Positions 25,081-35,133 of a stretch of DNA of 64,000 nucleotides are shown piece by piece. Numbering within the stretch: position 1 is the stretch's first letter; every line of letters begins with the position of its first letter. The translations under genes and the position numbers were made by a program. The DNA is from an uncultured Vampirovibrio sp. (GTDB lineage: Bacteria; Cyanobacteriota; Vampirovibrionia; Gastranaerophilales; Gastranaerophilaceae), in contig CAJTXZ010000010.1 in the NCBI GenBank assembly GCA_910583725.1, positions 27,077 to 91,076 on the forward strand, in the 5' to 3' direction. The notes beneath the pieces are model-generated. The model was not told the DNA's origin and made no database searches. It worked only from the letters and a program-made list of their open reading frames with translations.

Positions 25081-25113
25081 CCCGTAAGTTCGGCTAGCGA
25101 AGCGTAACCCAAC
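25081..25113 (+). repeat. Divergent repeat copy R4
   Basis: CCCGTAAGTTCGGCTAGCGAAGCGTAACCCAAC: the same outer ends as the other copies but with a GCTAGCGAAGC centre that can form a separate small hairpin, a form common in REP-like elements of other bacteria. Confidence 0.65.
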
Positions 25114-25205
25114 AAAATAACAAAACCGTGCAAGGATTGTTTTAATCATCATCTGCATTCAGGCTAAAACGGGTGCAGGATAAGAATATGAAAAATTTAA
25201 AGCAA

Positions 25206-25289
25206 CCCGTAGGTTGGGTTTTAACCCAACATTAAATAAACTGTCTAATTTTAATTATTATTTGAATAGAAAAATTGTTTTCAGGATAA
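25206..25289 (+). repeat. Palindromic repeat copy R5
   Basis: CCCGTAGGTTGGGTTTTAACCCAAC plus the full tail, nearly identical to R2 over about 80 bases. It marks the right edge of the island before alaS. The remaining gap up to 25447 is AT-rich; I see no T-box or gene in it. Confidence 0.88.
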
Positions 25290-25447
25290 GCCCCGCCCGG
25301 CAACTGCAATTCCAGCCCTTTTAAATACAAAAACCCCAAAACCAAACTCCCCACCAAATAACAACAAACAAAAATAAAATTTTTATAATTAAGCGGTTTT
25401 TATGGTAAAATTTTTTTAAGTTTTGACATCAAATTATTGAGGAAAAT

Positions 25448-28129
25448 ATGGAAAATACGCCAAAAACCTGCGATGAAATAAGAGAAGCATTTTTAAACTT
25501 TTTTGAAAAAAAACATCAGCATACAAGGGTAAAAAGCTCTTCCCTTGTGCCAAATAACCCCACAATACTACTTACAACTGCCGGTATGGTACAGTTTATA
25601 CCATATTTTTTAGGTATTGAAACCCCGCCCTACAAGCCACACCGCGCCACATCCTGCCAAAAATGCGCCCGCGCCGGCGGCAAAGATTCAGACATAGAAA
25701 ACGTAGGCAGAACCCCAAGGCACCACACCTTTTTTGAAATGCTCGGAAATTTCAGCTTTGGCGACTATTTCAAGGAAGAAATCATCCCCTGGTCATGGGA
25801 TTTTGTAACAAATTATTTAGGCCTTGATAAAGACCGACTCTGGATTACAATATACGAAAATGACGATGAAGCCGGCGAAATCTGGCAAAAGGCTGGTGTG
25901 CCCAAAGAAAGAATTTTAAAAAAGGGTAAAAAAGATAATTTTTGGGGCCCTGTCGGCATTTCAGGCTCCTGCGGCCCATGCAGCGAAATTCATTATGACC
26001 TTGGTGAGCACTTAAAATGCTCAGAAGATTGCTCAATTGCAACCTGTGAATGCAACAGGTGGGTTGAAATCTGGAACCTCGTATTTACAGAGCTTTTCCA
26101 GGATGAAAAAGGCAATCTTGTGCCCCTTGAAAAGAAAAACGTTGATACCGGAATGGGGCTTGAGAGGATTGCAATGGTATGCCAAAACGTCGCATCCACC
26201 TTTGAATCCGACCTATTGAAGCAAATTTTGGATGAAGTTTGCAAAATTTCAGGCAAAAAATACGGTGAAGATGAAAAAACAGATATTTCGTTAAGAATTA
26301 TTACGGACCACGCAAGATGCGTGTCATTCCTGATTGCAGACGGTATCACCCCTTCAAATGAAGGTAGGGGCTATGTTTTGAGGATGATTTTAAGACGCGC
26401 CCTAAGACACGGCTATATGCTAAATTTAGAGCTTCCATTCCTAAAACCCATAGTAGACAAGGTTATTGAGCTTTATAAAAACGCATACCCTGAACTTTCT
26501 GAAAAAGCCGAAAAGATACAAAGAGCCGTGCTTTTAGAGGAAGAGAGGTTCAAATTAACCCTCCAGCGCGGTTATAATCTAATGGAAGAAATTCTAAAGG
26601 ACGCTAAAAAATCAGGCAGCAAGCTGATTTCAGGAGAAAATTGCTTCAAACTCTATGATACATACGGATTTCCGCTTGAATTGACCAAAGAAATTGCCAA
26701 CGAAAACTTTATGGATGTGGATGAAGCAGCGTTCAAAAAATTGATGGAAGAGCAGAGAGAAAGAGCTCGAAACTCAATGCAGAAGGTAGTTTTGGCGGAT
26801 GATAAAAATTATGCCGACAAACCTGCAACAAATTTTGTAGGATACACCCAAAATGAAGCTACAGCAAAGGTTTTAGCGATAATTAAAAACGGCGAAGAGG
26901 TTGAGTGTACAAACGAAGACGATATAGCTGATGTTATACTTGATGTTACGCCATTTTACGCTGAAAGTGGCGGTCAGGTGGGCGATTCAGGAACTCTTGA
27001 ACTCTCAAATGGCGAAACTGTTGATGTTTTAAAGACATTCAAGGTGCAAAACGTCTTTGCCCACAGAGTTAAGGGTGTAATATGCAAGGGAGATTCTGTA
27101 ATAGCAAGGATTGACGCCACAAAAAGGGCAGAAACGCAGAAACATCACTCATTAGCGCACCTTCTACAGGCTGCATTAATCTCTGTACTTGGAAAAGAGG
27201 TACACCAGGCAGGTTCTCAGGTAGAGCCTGACAGAACAAGATATGATTTTTCTTTTGAGCGCGCAATGACAAAAGATGAAATCGCTAAAACCGAAGCCCT
27301 GATTAACTCTTGGATAAATGAAGGCTTATCAGGCAAAACAGAAATTATGGATATAGAAGAGGCGAAAAATTCAGGCGCAATGGCGCTTTTTGGTGAAAAA
27401 TACGGCGAAAAGGTACGCGTTGTAAGCTTTTTTGATGAAAAAAACCCTGAAAAATGCGTCTCTAAGGAGCTTTGCGGTGGCTGTCACTGTACAAATACAA
27501 AAGATATCAGGCTTGCAAAAATAGCTTCAGAGGGCGCAAGCTCAGCAGGGGTAAGGCGTATAGAGATTTTATGCTCAAATTCTGCCTTTGATTATTTAGC
27601 TCAAAAAGCCCGCCAAATCGATGATATCGCCCATAAATACAAACTTAAAACCGATGAGGTGGCAGAAAAAATTGAAAAATTAACCGAAGAAAATAAAGCC
27701 CAAAACGCCCGTATACAGGAGCTTGAGGCCCAAATTGCAAACAGTAGGTTTGAAAGCCTGGCAAATCGCGCCGAGGACGTGCCTTTAGGGGATGGCAAAA
27801 CCGGAAAACTCTTTATATCATTGATTGAAGACCACAACCCAAATGCACTAAAATTCGGATTGGAGATGTTTAGCAAAAAACTTGGCGAATCCATTATAAT
27901 TTTATGCTCAAAAAAGCCTGATAATGCGGGTTTTGTGATAGTCAAGGTGAGTGACGGCTTTGTTAAAAAAGGAATAAGCGCAGGGGCCCTAGTTTCAGAA
28001 ATAACGGGCTTTTTAGGAGGTAAAGGCGGCGGAAAACCTTCTATGGCGCAAGGTTCAGCAAAAGATATTACAAATGTTAAGCAAATTTTTGAAAAAGTTG
28101 AAGCCGATATTAAAGCAAAATTAGCTTAA
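25448..28129 (+). CDS. alaS: Alanyl-tRNA synthetase
   Basis: 893 residues, full length. Class II aminoacylation domain first (F-L-N-F-F-E-K-K-x-H, N-P-T-I-L-L-T-T-A-G-M, R-x-T-S-C-Q-K-C), then the editing domain with H-H-S-L-A-H-L-L near residue 565 and the zinc-binding C-G-G-C-H near 678, and the C-terminal oligomerisation and C-Ala domain ending G-G-K-G-G-G-K-P-S-M-A-Q-G-S. All core motifs are intact. GAGGAAAA lies before the ATG. Confidence 0.98.
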   Translation: MENTPKTCDEIREAFLNFFEKKHQHTRVKSSSLVPNNPTILLTTAGMVQFIPYFLGIETPPYKPHRATSCQKCARAGGKDSDIENVGRTPRHHTFFEMLGNFSFGDYFKEEIIPWSWDFVTNYLGLDKDRLWITIYENDDEAGEIWQKAGVPKERILKKGKKDNFWGPVGISGSCGPCSEIHYDLGEHLKCSEDCSIATCECNRWVEIWNLVFTELFQDEKGNLVPLEKKNVDTGMGLERIAMVCQNVASTFESDLLKQILDEVCKISGKKYGEDEKTDISLRIITDHARCVSFLIADGITPSNEGRGYVLRMILRRALRHGYMLNLELPFLKPIVDKVIELYKNAYPELSEKAEKIQRAVLLEEERFKLTLQRGYNLMEEILKDAKKSGSKLISGENCFKLYDTYGFPLELTKEIANENFMDVDEAAFKKLMEEQRERARNSMQKVVLADDKNYADKPATNFVGYTQNEATAKVLAIIKNGEEVECTNEDDIADVILDVTPFYAESGGQVGDSGTLELSNGETVDVLKTFKVQNVFAHRVKGVICKGDSVIARIDATKRAETQKHHSLAHLLQAALISVLGKEVHQAGSQVEPDRTRYDFSFERAMTKDEIAKTEALINSWINEGLSGKTEIMDIEEAKNSGAMALFGEKYGEKVRVVSFFDEKNPEKCVSKELCGGCHCTNTKDIRLAKIASEGASSAGVRRIEILCSNSAFDYLAQKARQIDDIAHKYKLKTDEVAEKIEKLTEENKAQNARIQELEAQIANSRFESLANRAEDVPLGDGKTGKLFISLIEDHNPNALKFGLEMFSKKLGESIIILCSKKPDNAGFVIVKVSDGFVKKGISAGALVSEITGFLGGKGGGKPSMAQGSAKDITNVKQIFEKVEADIKAKLA

Positions 28130-28190
28130 ATTATATAAAATCAGGCCAAAAGCCGCTCCAAAAGAGAGTTTAAGACAATTTTCATACGTG

Positions 28191-28224
28191 AAAAATCCGG
28201 ATTAATTGAAATCCGGATTTTTTA
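28191..28224. terminator. Shared convergent terminator alaS/rsmI
   Basis: AAAAATCCGGAT at 28191-28202 pairs with ATCCGGATTTTTT at 28211-28223. It serves both strands; the last codons and stop of rsmI form one arm. Confidence 0.9.
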
Positions 28225-29038
28225 TTAAAAAATCCTTAATATCGTTCTTAGAGTATGCATATAGTGAATTAAGCACGCTGACAATGTCTCTATTAGAGAG
28301 TTTTAGCCCTTTCAGCCTTAAAATTTTGTCTTTCATATCATCGCAGAACACATTTTTTTCATCCAAAGCATAGGCCATACAGGCAATTTCGCCTTTTAGC
28401 ACGTGTGAATTGTAGTATTCAAGAAGTTTTAGAGGGTAATCGACCCTTATTTCTTCAAATTTCTTTGTCAACTCGCGTCCAATTGCGATTTTACGGCACG
28501 CTTGGGTCTCAGCAATCGTCTTAAGTGTTGATATTAGGCGACTTGCACTTTCATAAAACACTAAATTCTCACCCGCATTTGCCTTTAGCAGATTTTCAAT
28601 CTGTGATTTTACCCTGGGCAAAAACCCTATAAACTTAAAATCCTCACTCTGCCTGGGTATTGAGGCAAGTAACGCCATAATTGCAGACGCCCCAACGATT
28701 GGCACCACATTAATACCAGCTAAACGCGCTTCCTGAACTAGTTTCACACCAGGGTCTGATATTAAAGGTGTTCCAGCGTCAGACACCAAAGCCATGTCCT
28801 CACCCGCTTTCAGACGATTTATAAACCAACCGCTCTTTTCGCTCTCAGAAAATTTATGATAACTTGCCAAGGGTGTTTTAATTTCATATTTTTCACAAAG
28901 TATTTTGGTATTCCTTGTGTCCTCGCAGGCAATAATAGCAACATTTTTCAAGATTTCAACAGCCCGAAACGTGATGTCAGAAAGGTTTCCAATAGGTGTC
29001 GATACTACAAAAAGTGTTCCCTGCTTATTTTCAGCCAT
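28202..29038 (-). CDS. rsmI: 16S rRNA 2'-O-ribose C1402 methyltransferase RsmI
   Basis: 278 residues from the ATG at 29038, preceded by GGGG; an ATG at 29080 would overlap cysS and add 14 atypical residues. SAM-dependent, tetrapyrrole-methylase fold. Landmarks: L-F-V-V-S-T-P-I-G-N-L-S-D-I, E-D-T-R-N-T, L-V-S-D-A-G-T-P-L-I-S-D-P-G and F-Y-E-S-A-S-R. It modifies the ribosomal P site and affects decoding fidelity. Probably translated from the cysS transcript. Confidence 0.95.
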   Translation of the reverse strand: MAENKQGTLFVVSTPIGNLSDITFRAVEILKNVAIIACEDTRNTKILCEKYEIKTPLASYHKFSESEKSGWFINRLKAGEDMALVSDAGTPLISDPGVKLVQEARLAGINVVPIVGASAIMALLASIPRQSEDFKFIGFLPRVKSQIENLLKANAGENLVFYESASRLISTLKTIAETQACRKIAIGRELTKKFEEIRVDYPLKLLEYYNSHVLKGEIACMAYALDEKNVFCDDMKDKILRLKGLKLSNRDIVSVLNSLYAYSKNDIKDFLIKNPDFN

Positions 29039-29054
29039 TCTAAACCCCGAATAT

Positions 29055-30521
29055 TTAGGCCAATTCCCACTTTGAGCCATCTTTTGAATCTTTTACAATA
29101 ATCCCCACGGCAAAAAGCTCATCTCTTATCAAGTCAGATTTTGCCCAGTCTTTATCAGCCCTTGCACAGTTCCTATCCTCTAAAAGCTTATCCAGCAAGG
29201 TTTTTGGGTCAAGAGATTCATCATAGTTAAATTTTTCATAAAGGGGTAAAATTTTTGCCTTCAACTCCTCTAAATTCAACTCCTGCTTGTCTTTCAGGGT
29301 AAAATCAAACCCTAAAACTTCACCAAGCATAATTATTGTATTAGCAGTTTTTTGCACTAAAGATGCGTTACCGAAAGGCTTTTCACCGTCTTTAGCAGCC
29401 AAAGCGCCCTCAGACTCTGCTTTTTTAAGTTTATTAACCAGCGAAAACAAGACAGCAAGCGCCTTTGAGGTATTCAAATCATCATCCATGGCATCTTTAA
29501 AGGCAAAAAGAGCCTCAGAGTCATAATCGTTTTCACTAACAGCCTTGTTAGAGTAATCTTTCACACTGTTAATAAGCCTTTTTGCCCCGTTATTTGCAGC
29601 ATTCAGGGCCTCATCATTAAATTCTACAGGCATTCTGTAATGGTTTGTAAGGATAAAAAGCCTTATGGCATTTGAATTATAGCGTTTTAAAACATCATCT
29701 ATGGTTAAAAAATTACCAAGAGATTTTGACATTTTTTCTTTATTAATGGTCACAAAACCATTGTGCAGCCAGTATTTTACGAATTTACAGCCATTTGCAC
29801 ATTCAGACTGCGCCCTCTCATTCTCATGGTGCGGAAACTGTAAATCAGCCCCACCGGCGTGTATATCAAGGGTTTCGCCCAAATGCTTCTTACTCATGGC
29901 AGAGCATTCAATATGCCAGCCTGGACGCCCCATACCCCAAGGACTTTTATAGCCGTGCTTTTCGTCCTTTTTCCAAAGCGCAAAATCAAGCGGGGAGCGC
30001 TTTTTAGTATCTGCCTCCACCCTTGCACCGGCCATCAAGTCATCAATAGGCTGGCCTGAAAGTGCGCCGTAGTCTTTGAATTTAGCCACCTCAAAATAAA
30101 CATCCCCGTCAACAGGGTATGCAAAGCCCGAATCAACCAGTTTCTTTGTCATAGCAATCATTTCGCCAATTGTCTTGGTGGCTCTTGGCTCTATGTCAGG
30201 GTTTAAGACGTTTAAACCCTTCATTGAATTTATAAAACTTTGATAAAATTCTTTTGTCACAATCTCAGGCAAAACACCCATCATATCTGCTTTTTTCAGG
30301 ATTTTATCATCTATATCCGTTACATTCCTGCAATAGGTGACATCATACCCTGAAAATTTGAGGTATCTATACAAAACGTCCCACGTAATGTAGCACCTGG
30401 CGTGTCCAAGATGTGCCTTATCATAAACCGTTGGGCCGCAAACATACATTTTGACAGCGTTTCCCGCTATCGGCTTAAATTCTTCGGATTTTTTTGAAAG
30501 TGTATTAAAAAGCTTTAACAT
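29055..30521 (-). CDS. cysS: Cysteinyl-tRNA synthetase
   Basis: 488 residues, class I. Zinc and signature residues are in V-C-G-P-T-V-Y-D and C-S-A-M-S, the HIGH motif appears as H-L-G-H-A-R, and the KMSKS loop is intact in K-E-K-M-S-K-S-L-G-N-F. The C-terminal anticodon-binding region is present. First gene of a two-gene unit with rsmI on the minus strand. Confidence 0.97.
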   Translation of the reverse strand: MLKLFNTLSKKSEEFKPIAGNAVKMYVCGPTVYDKAHLGHARCYITWDVLYRYLKFSGYDVTYCRNVTDIDDKILKKADMMGVLPEIVTKEFYQSFINSMKGLNVLNPDIEPRATKTIGEMIAMTKKLVDSGFAYPVDGDVYFEVAKFKDYGALSGQPIDDLMAGARVEADTKKRSPLDFALWKKDEKHGYKSPWGMGRPGWHIECSAMSKKHLGETLDIHAGGADLQFPHHENERAQSECANGCKFVKYWLHNGFVTINKEKMSKSLGNFLTIDDVLKRYNSNAIRLFILTNHYRMPVEFNDEALNAANNGAKRLINSVKDYSNKAVSENDYDSEALFAFKDAMDDDLNTSKALAVLFSLVNKLKKAESEGALAAKDGEKPFGNASLVQKTANTIIMLGEVLGFDFTLKDKQELNLEELKAKILPLYEKFNYDESLDPKTLLDKLLEDRNCARADKDWAKSDLIRDELFAVGIIVKDSKDGSKWELA

Positions 30522-30624
30522 AAGTCGATTTTACTACAAATTTTTTTATAGTAAAATAGGTTGGGAGGATAAATTTTAAAATCCCCAAAAAAACGGCTTA
30601 CAGACTTCAAAGAAAGGCGAAAAC

Positions 30625-31914
30625 GTGAAAAATACCGTTGTAGTAGGCGCCCAGTTTGGCGATGAGGGCAAAGCAAAAATCACTGATTTATTAGCATCAA
30701 ATGCAGATGTTATAATAAGATATCAGGGAGGCTCAAATGCAGGCCACACTGTGGTTTACAACGATAAAAAATATAAATTTCACCTTGTCCCCTCAGGCAT
30801 TTTATACGAAGGAAAAACCTGTTTTGTGGGTGCAGGAGTAGTAATTAAGCCGGATGACTTTCAAAAAGAAATTAACGAGCTCATTGCAGAAGGAATTTCA
30901 GAAGAACATTTTAAAAAAGCCCTAAAAGTGCACCCACTGGCGCATATTACTATGCCCTGGCACACAGAGGTGGATGGATACAGCGAAAATTCACTTGGAA
31001 AAAATAAGATAGGGACAACCAAAAAAGGCATAGGGCCTACATATACGGATAAATATGCGCGCGTTGGAATAAGAGTTGAAGATTTATTTAATGAAGAAAC
31101 GTTAAGCGAAAAACTTGATGTAATTTTGCCCTTAAAAAACAAAATGCTTGATAAAGTTTACAATCTTAACACTTATTCAAAAGATGAGGCTATGGCACTC
31201 TGTGCCAAATATAGAAAGATTTTTGCACCATATGTATGTTTTGAATGGCAACAACTTTTAGACGACGCCAAAAGAAACAAGACAATTCTCTTCGAAGGCG
31301 CACAGGGCGTGCTTTTAGACATTGACTACGGCACATATCCCTTTGTTACAAGCTCAAACCCCGTAGGCGGCGGAGCAGGTGTCGGTGCTTCTGTGGGGCC
31401 ATTAGCCATAAATGAAGTCATTGGCGTGTTTAAGGCATATATTACAAGAGTTGGCGAAGGGCCTTTTGTGACTGAACTTTTAGATGAAACCGGTGAAAAA
31501 ATACAAAAAATTGGCGCAGAATTTGGCGTAACAACAGGAAGGCCAAGGCGCTGTGGCTGGTTTGACGCTGTAATAGCTAAGTATAGCGTACTTGTTGGAG
31601 GGCTTTCATCCATAGCACTTACAAAACTCGATGTTTTTGACACATTCGAAACCATAAAGCTTTGTACTGCCTACAAAAACAAAAAAACCGGCGAAATTAC
31701 AGAATATTACCCCACAAATGTTTACACACATAAAGACTATGAGCCTGTTTATGAGGAATTTAAAGGCTGGATGTCAGACACCACAAAGGTTAAACACTTT
31801 GATGACTTGCCAAATGAAGCCAAGATATACTTAAAACGCCTTGAAGAAGTTTCAGGCGCCCCTATAAAAATCATAAGCATAGGCCCAGATAGAGAACAGA
31901 CAATATTTGTATAG
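30625..31914 (+). CDS. purA: Adenylosuccinate synthetase
   Basis: 429 residues from a GTG start at 30625, preceded by AGAAAGG. Joins IMP and aspartate with GTP on the way to AMP. Landmarks: G-A-Q-F-G-D-E-G-K-A-K (P-loop, with A instead of the usual G in GKGK), Q-G-G-x-N-A-G-H-T, the IMP-binding G-T-T-K-K-G-I-G-P, and the C-terminal G-R-P-R-R-C-G-W-F-D-A. Monocistronic; it works with apt in supplying AMP. Confidence 0.97.
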   Translation: MKNTVVVGAQFGDEGKAKITDLLASNADVIIRYQGGSNAGHTVVYNDKKYKFHLVPSGILYEGKTCFVGAGVVIKPDDFQKEINELIAEGISEEHFKKALKVHPLAHITMPWHTEVDGYSENSLGKNKIGTTKKGIGPTYTDKYARVGIRVEDLFNEETLSEKLDVILPLKNKMLDKVYNLNTYSKDEAMALCAKYRKIFAPYVCFEWQQLLDDAKRNKTILFEGAQGVLLDIDYGTYPFVTSSNPVGGGAGVGASVGPLAINEVIGVFKAYITRVGEGPFVTELLDETGEKIQKIGAEFGVTTGRPRRCGWFDAVIAKYSVLVGGLSSIALTKLDVFDTFETIKLCTAYKNKKTGEITEYYPTNVYTHKDYEPVYEEFKGWMSDTTKVKHFDDLPNEAKIYLKRLEEVSGAPIKIISIGPDREQTIFV

Positions 31915-32010
31915 CCGCGCTTGGATATAGCCTAAACATTCGGGCGAACAATTTTTTGGTCCATAAAATTGGCCAGAAAACAAAATTTAATTGCCTAAAA
32001 TCACAATGCG

Positions 32011-32709
32011 CTACAGCCTTATCTCGGGCGGTTTTCCAAGGTAATCATATTCATTCTCATATTTTGTCATTGTATTCATAAATTTCTTAACATCGTTTGT
32101 GATAATTAAATCAGGATTTTTAGATGCAAAATCATCCAAAATCATAATGGCAGGGGCGTATTTACCCTGTTTTTCAAGAATTATTGCAATAACAATTGCA
32201 TTAAACGGATTAACCTTGAGATTCTTCATCAAAAATTCTTTTTTTTGGGCAGTTATTCCTAATAGTTCATATGATTCAACAAGATTTTTATAGTATTCAA
32301 ACTTCATACAATCCTGCATAATCGCCCTCTCAAAACATGTTTTAGCCATCTCTGAAAAATCGGCATCGGCACGGGTTAAATTCCTCTCCCTTTGAATCTT
32401 ACCAAAAACAAGATAAACCTTGCCTAAATTATTGTAATATACAGCCGTAGACTGCGAATTCGGGTTTATTGCAATAGCAATCTTAAATTCTTTTAATGCA
32501 GCAAAATAATCCTGCTCCCTAAAATAATTCACACCGCGCCTGTTGTGCTGGTTTGCATTCTTCATAGCATCAACAGGGCTTATGATTTTTACCTGATTTA
32601 AATCCGCAAAAGCTGGCAACACAAGACTTTTACCTGGCTGAAACGGGTTTTTAATATCAAAAAGGGAAATAATGAGAGACAATATTAACAAAATTAATCT
32701 TTTTTTCAT
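32011..32709 (-). CDS. Exported TPR-type protein
   Basis: 232 residues from M-K-K-R-L-I-L at 32709, chosen because it gives a clean signal peptide; a GTG at 32757 would add 16 residues. After the hydrophobic N terminus, two or three degenerate tetratricopeptide repeats are seen (for example Y-F-x-A-L-K-E-F-K-I-A-I-A-I-N-P). Probably periplasmic and protein-binding. No partner is evident; neighbours are a separate hydrolase and purA in the opposite direction. Confidence 0.7.
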   Translation of the reverse strand: MKKRLILLILSLIISLFDIKNPFQPGKSLVLPAFADLNQVKIISPVDAMKNANQHNRRGVNYFREQDYFAALKEFKIAIAINPNSQSTAVYYNNLGKVYLVFGKIQRERNLTRADADFSEMAKTCFERAIMQDCMKFEYYKNLVESYELLGITAQKKEFLMKNLKVNPFNAIVIAIILEKQGKYAPAIMILDDFASKNPDLIITNDVKKFMNTMTKYENEYDYLGKPPEIRL

Positions 32710-32822
32710 ATTCTTAATCTTAATGGTTTTTTGGCTAAAAATCCATTCCGACACCAAGAGTGGATTTAACAGGGTTTTATGTTAAGGGTATCAGGTCAAT
32801 ATAAACCTGCGCCAAAGGATGC

Positions 32823-33749
32823 TTAGACAGTAAATTCCAAATTTTCCTTTGCAAATTTTATATTTTCTGAAATTTGTGTGTATTCATTTTCAAGCATAGA
32901 TAAGATTCCATCATCATAATTCGGGTCATAATGAAAGAAAAAGAGGGTTTTTGCCTTTGCAAACTTTGAAGTTTCAACAGCCATATTAAAAGTAGAATGC
33001 CCGAAACCCTGTTTTGGAAGGATAGGTGAAATATAATCCTGCTGGGTATATTGGGCGTCATGAATCAAAACATCTGTACCATGGGCAAATTCTATAAATT
33101 TTTTATCGCAGCCAATATAGCTTTCCTTGTCTGTCGCATAAACAACGGATTTATTTTTGTATTGAATTTTAATACTCAAAGAGCCGTCCTTTGGGTGCGC
33201 GGTTGTTTTATACACAGATATAACAACATCAGAAGAGTGATTGTCAGAGTTAAAATCACTCTGTGCAATAAATTCCTTTGTATTATCAGGCTTTATTATA
33301 AGAACATTTTTAAGCGCAAAACCATAAATATTTAAATTTGACTGTATTTCATCAATTGAAACAGGAAAAACCCGCTCAAATAGCGTGTTTGAAATAGTTT
33401 CCTTTAAAGACTCACCCCTTGCAGGCGGCCCGTAAATATCGAGTTTTGATGTCGGAATAAACAAAGGTGCAAAAAACTGCAGCCCCTGGGTATGGTCCTG
33501 ATGAAGATGACTTAAAATTATTGTGGCATCAACAGGTTTTCTTGAGTACAAATCAGTGCCGGATAATATGTGCTCCTTCTGCAAATCCCGCCCAAGGTCA
33601 ATAATTCCTGTTCCAGCATCAAGTATTATAAGATGTCCGCCGACATAAATTTCGACACAGCTTGTGTTTCCGCCAAATTTTAGATGGCTTTGCTTTGCTG
33701 TCGGATGAGAGCCTCTCACCCCTCTGAACTTTATCTTAAAATCCTGCAT
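32823..33749 (-). CDS. Metallo-beta-lactamase fold hydrolase
   Basis: 308 residues. The metal motif H-x-H-x-D-H is present as S-H-L-H-Q-D-H-T-Q-G (about residue 86), with D-A-G-T-G before it and later H-D-A-Q-Y and F-F-H-Y-D-P that can supply the remaining ligands. The N-terminal G-V-R-G-S-H-P with G-G-N-T-S-C-V-E is characteristic of the PhnP/cyclic-nucleotide phosphodiesterase-like branch of the RNase Z group. Probably a phosphodiesterase; substrate unknown. Monocistronic. Confidence 0.8.
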   Translation of the reverse strand: MQDFKIKFRGVRGSHPTAKQSHLKFGGNTSCVEIYVGGHLIILDAGTGIIDLGRDLQKEHILSGTDLYSRKPVDATIILSHLHQDHTQGLQFFAPLFIPTSKLDIYGPPARGESLKETISNTLFERVFPVSIDEIQSNLNIYGFALKNVLIIKPDNTKEFIAQSDFNSDNHSSDVVISVYKTTAHPKDGSLSIKIQYKNKSVVYATDKESYIGCDKKFIEFAHGTDVLIHDAQYTQQDYISPILPKQGFGHSTFNMAVETSKFAKAKTLFFFHYDPNYDDGILSMLENEYTQISENIKFAKENLEFTV

Positions 33750-33908
33750 CTTAATCCACTGTTTCTGTTTTGCTAAATATTCCTTTTCTATTATTCCACA
33801 GGGCTTTTGTATGTGCCCAGTTTTCTATAATTTAAACTCGTTAAATCCTCAGTCGTTATTCAGTCTGCTAAAAGCGGCGGAAAACATATAACGACGCCAG
33901 ACAACAAT

Positions 33909-35129
33909 TTATATCGGGTTTTCAGCCGGCTGCACCTTATCAGACATGCTATCAGCATTTTCATAAAGGTTTTTTTGAGTTTCTTCTAAATCTTTTATTT
34001 TCTTAATCTTCTTCTTTGCCTTTTCTTTGGCTTTTTGTTCTTTTTGAAGTTGTTTCTGGGTTCTTTGCATTTCCTTTTGGATTTTTTTATCTTCTTTTAT
34101 TGTTTTTGGCTTTTCTTCCTTATATTCATTGTTATTGTTCTTTGATTTTCTAATCGTAATCGTGGTGTTATGGTCGCTTGGAAGGCCTCTTAGGGCAGCC
34201 TGCGCTATAGCATTCATTTTGCCCTTCTTTTGAACATCATAAAGGTTTGTTTCAATATATTTAATATTAAATATGGTCCTGTCCTTATAGTTTGTAATAT
34301 TTACATACCTGAAGGCATTAGGGTATGTAACAAGGGATGGCGTGCTTATATGGATTATATTTCCCTGCCTTATTATCTTTGCAGCATGGTAGTGGCCTGA
34401 AAATATTGCTATAGGTGTTTTTTTGTATTTTTTTATTATTTCCATATATTTATCAGAATTAACTATCCTGTGGTGTTCTGATTTAAAGGGCTCTACAACA
34501 GGATGGTGCTCAAATATAAGTATAACCTTATCTTTGTGCCCCTCTATCTCATTCTTTAAAAACTCTGCCTGCTCATCCTTTAATATGCCGTTTGCTGTTA
34601 TTCTGTCATCCACCGTTGTATCAAGCACAATCACCCGATATTCCCTTCTTGGCGAAAAGGCATAATAGCTTTTATCAAAGATATAAAAAGGATTGCATTT
34701 TTTAATGATATCAAGCGCCTCTGCCTTGTTAATGTATGGCGGGGCGTCCTTATCAAGAGTTTTTAATTGCGCCATATCATGGTTTCCAAAAGCAACAAGG
34801 CTTGGGTACTTCAATTTTGTGAGTAATACAAAAAAGTCTCTGTATGATTCTTTTAGAGGCTCATTCACCATATCACCCGTAAACATAACAAAATCAACCG
34901 GTTTAAGGTTATTCACCTGGCGAATTGCATCCTCTAAAAGAATTTTAGAGCTTGAAAGCGCCTTATAGCTGGTGTCTTCCCTGTCTGATATGTGTGTATC
35001 CGATATCTGCACAAAGCTCAATTCCATCTCTTTGAATGAAAAATCAGCCTGCGCAGAATCTCCTTGCATTACAATAATTGAAAATGCAAGGAAAAATGCT
35101 GATAAAATTTTGTAGAATATATTTTTCAT
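33909..35129 (-). CDS. Secreted calcineurin-like phosphoesterase
   Basis: 406 residues with a signal peptide (about 1-29). All five metallophosphoesterase motifs are seen: I-S-D-T-H-I, F-T-G-D-M-V, F-G-N-H-D, E-H-H-P-V and F-S-G-H-Y-H. The last 90 residues are a Lys/Glu-rich, probably coiled-coil tail (K-E-x-Q-R-T-Q-K-Q-L-Q-K-E). Likely exported and acting on phosphate esters outside the membrane. It starts four bases after malQ, so it belongs to the sigma-malQ operon. Confidence 0.85.
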   Translation of the reverse strand: MKNIFYKILSAFFLAFSIIVMQGDSAQADFSFKEMELSFVQISDTHISDREDTSYKALSSSKILLEDAIRQVNNLKPVDFVMFTGDMVNEPLKESYRDFFVLLTKLKYPSLVAFGNHDMAQLKTLDKDAPPYINKAEALDIIKKCNPFYIFDKSYYAFSPRREYRVIVLDTTVDDRITANGILKDEQAEFLKNEIEGHKDKVILIFEHHPVVEPFKSEHHRIVNSDKYMEIIKKYKKTPIAIFSGHYHAAKIIRQGNIIHISTPSLVTYPNAFRYVNITNYKDRTIFNIKYIETNLYDVQKKGKMNAIAQAALRGLPSDHNTTITIRKSKNNNNEYKEEKPKTIKEDKKIQKEMQRTQKQLQKEQKAKEKAKKKIKKIKDLEETQKNLYENADSMSDKVQPAENPI

Positions 35130-35133
35130 AATA

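Noticed and set aside
25290..25447. T-box leader before alaS
   Set aside because: No specifier hairpin, T-box sequence or terminator is visible.
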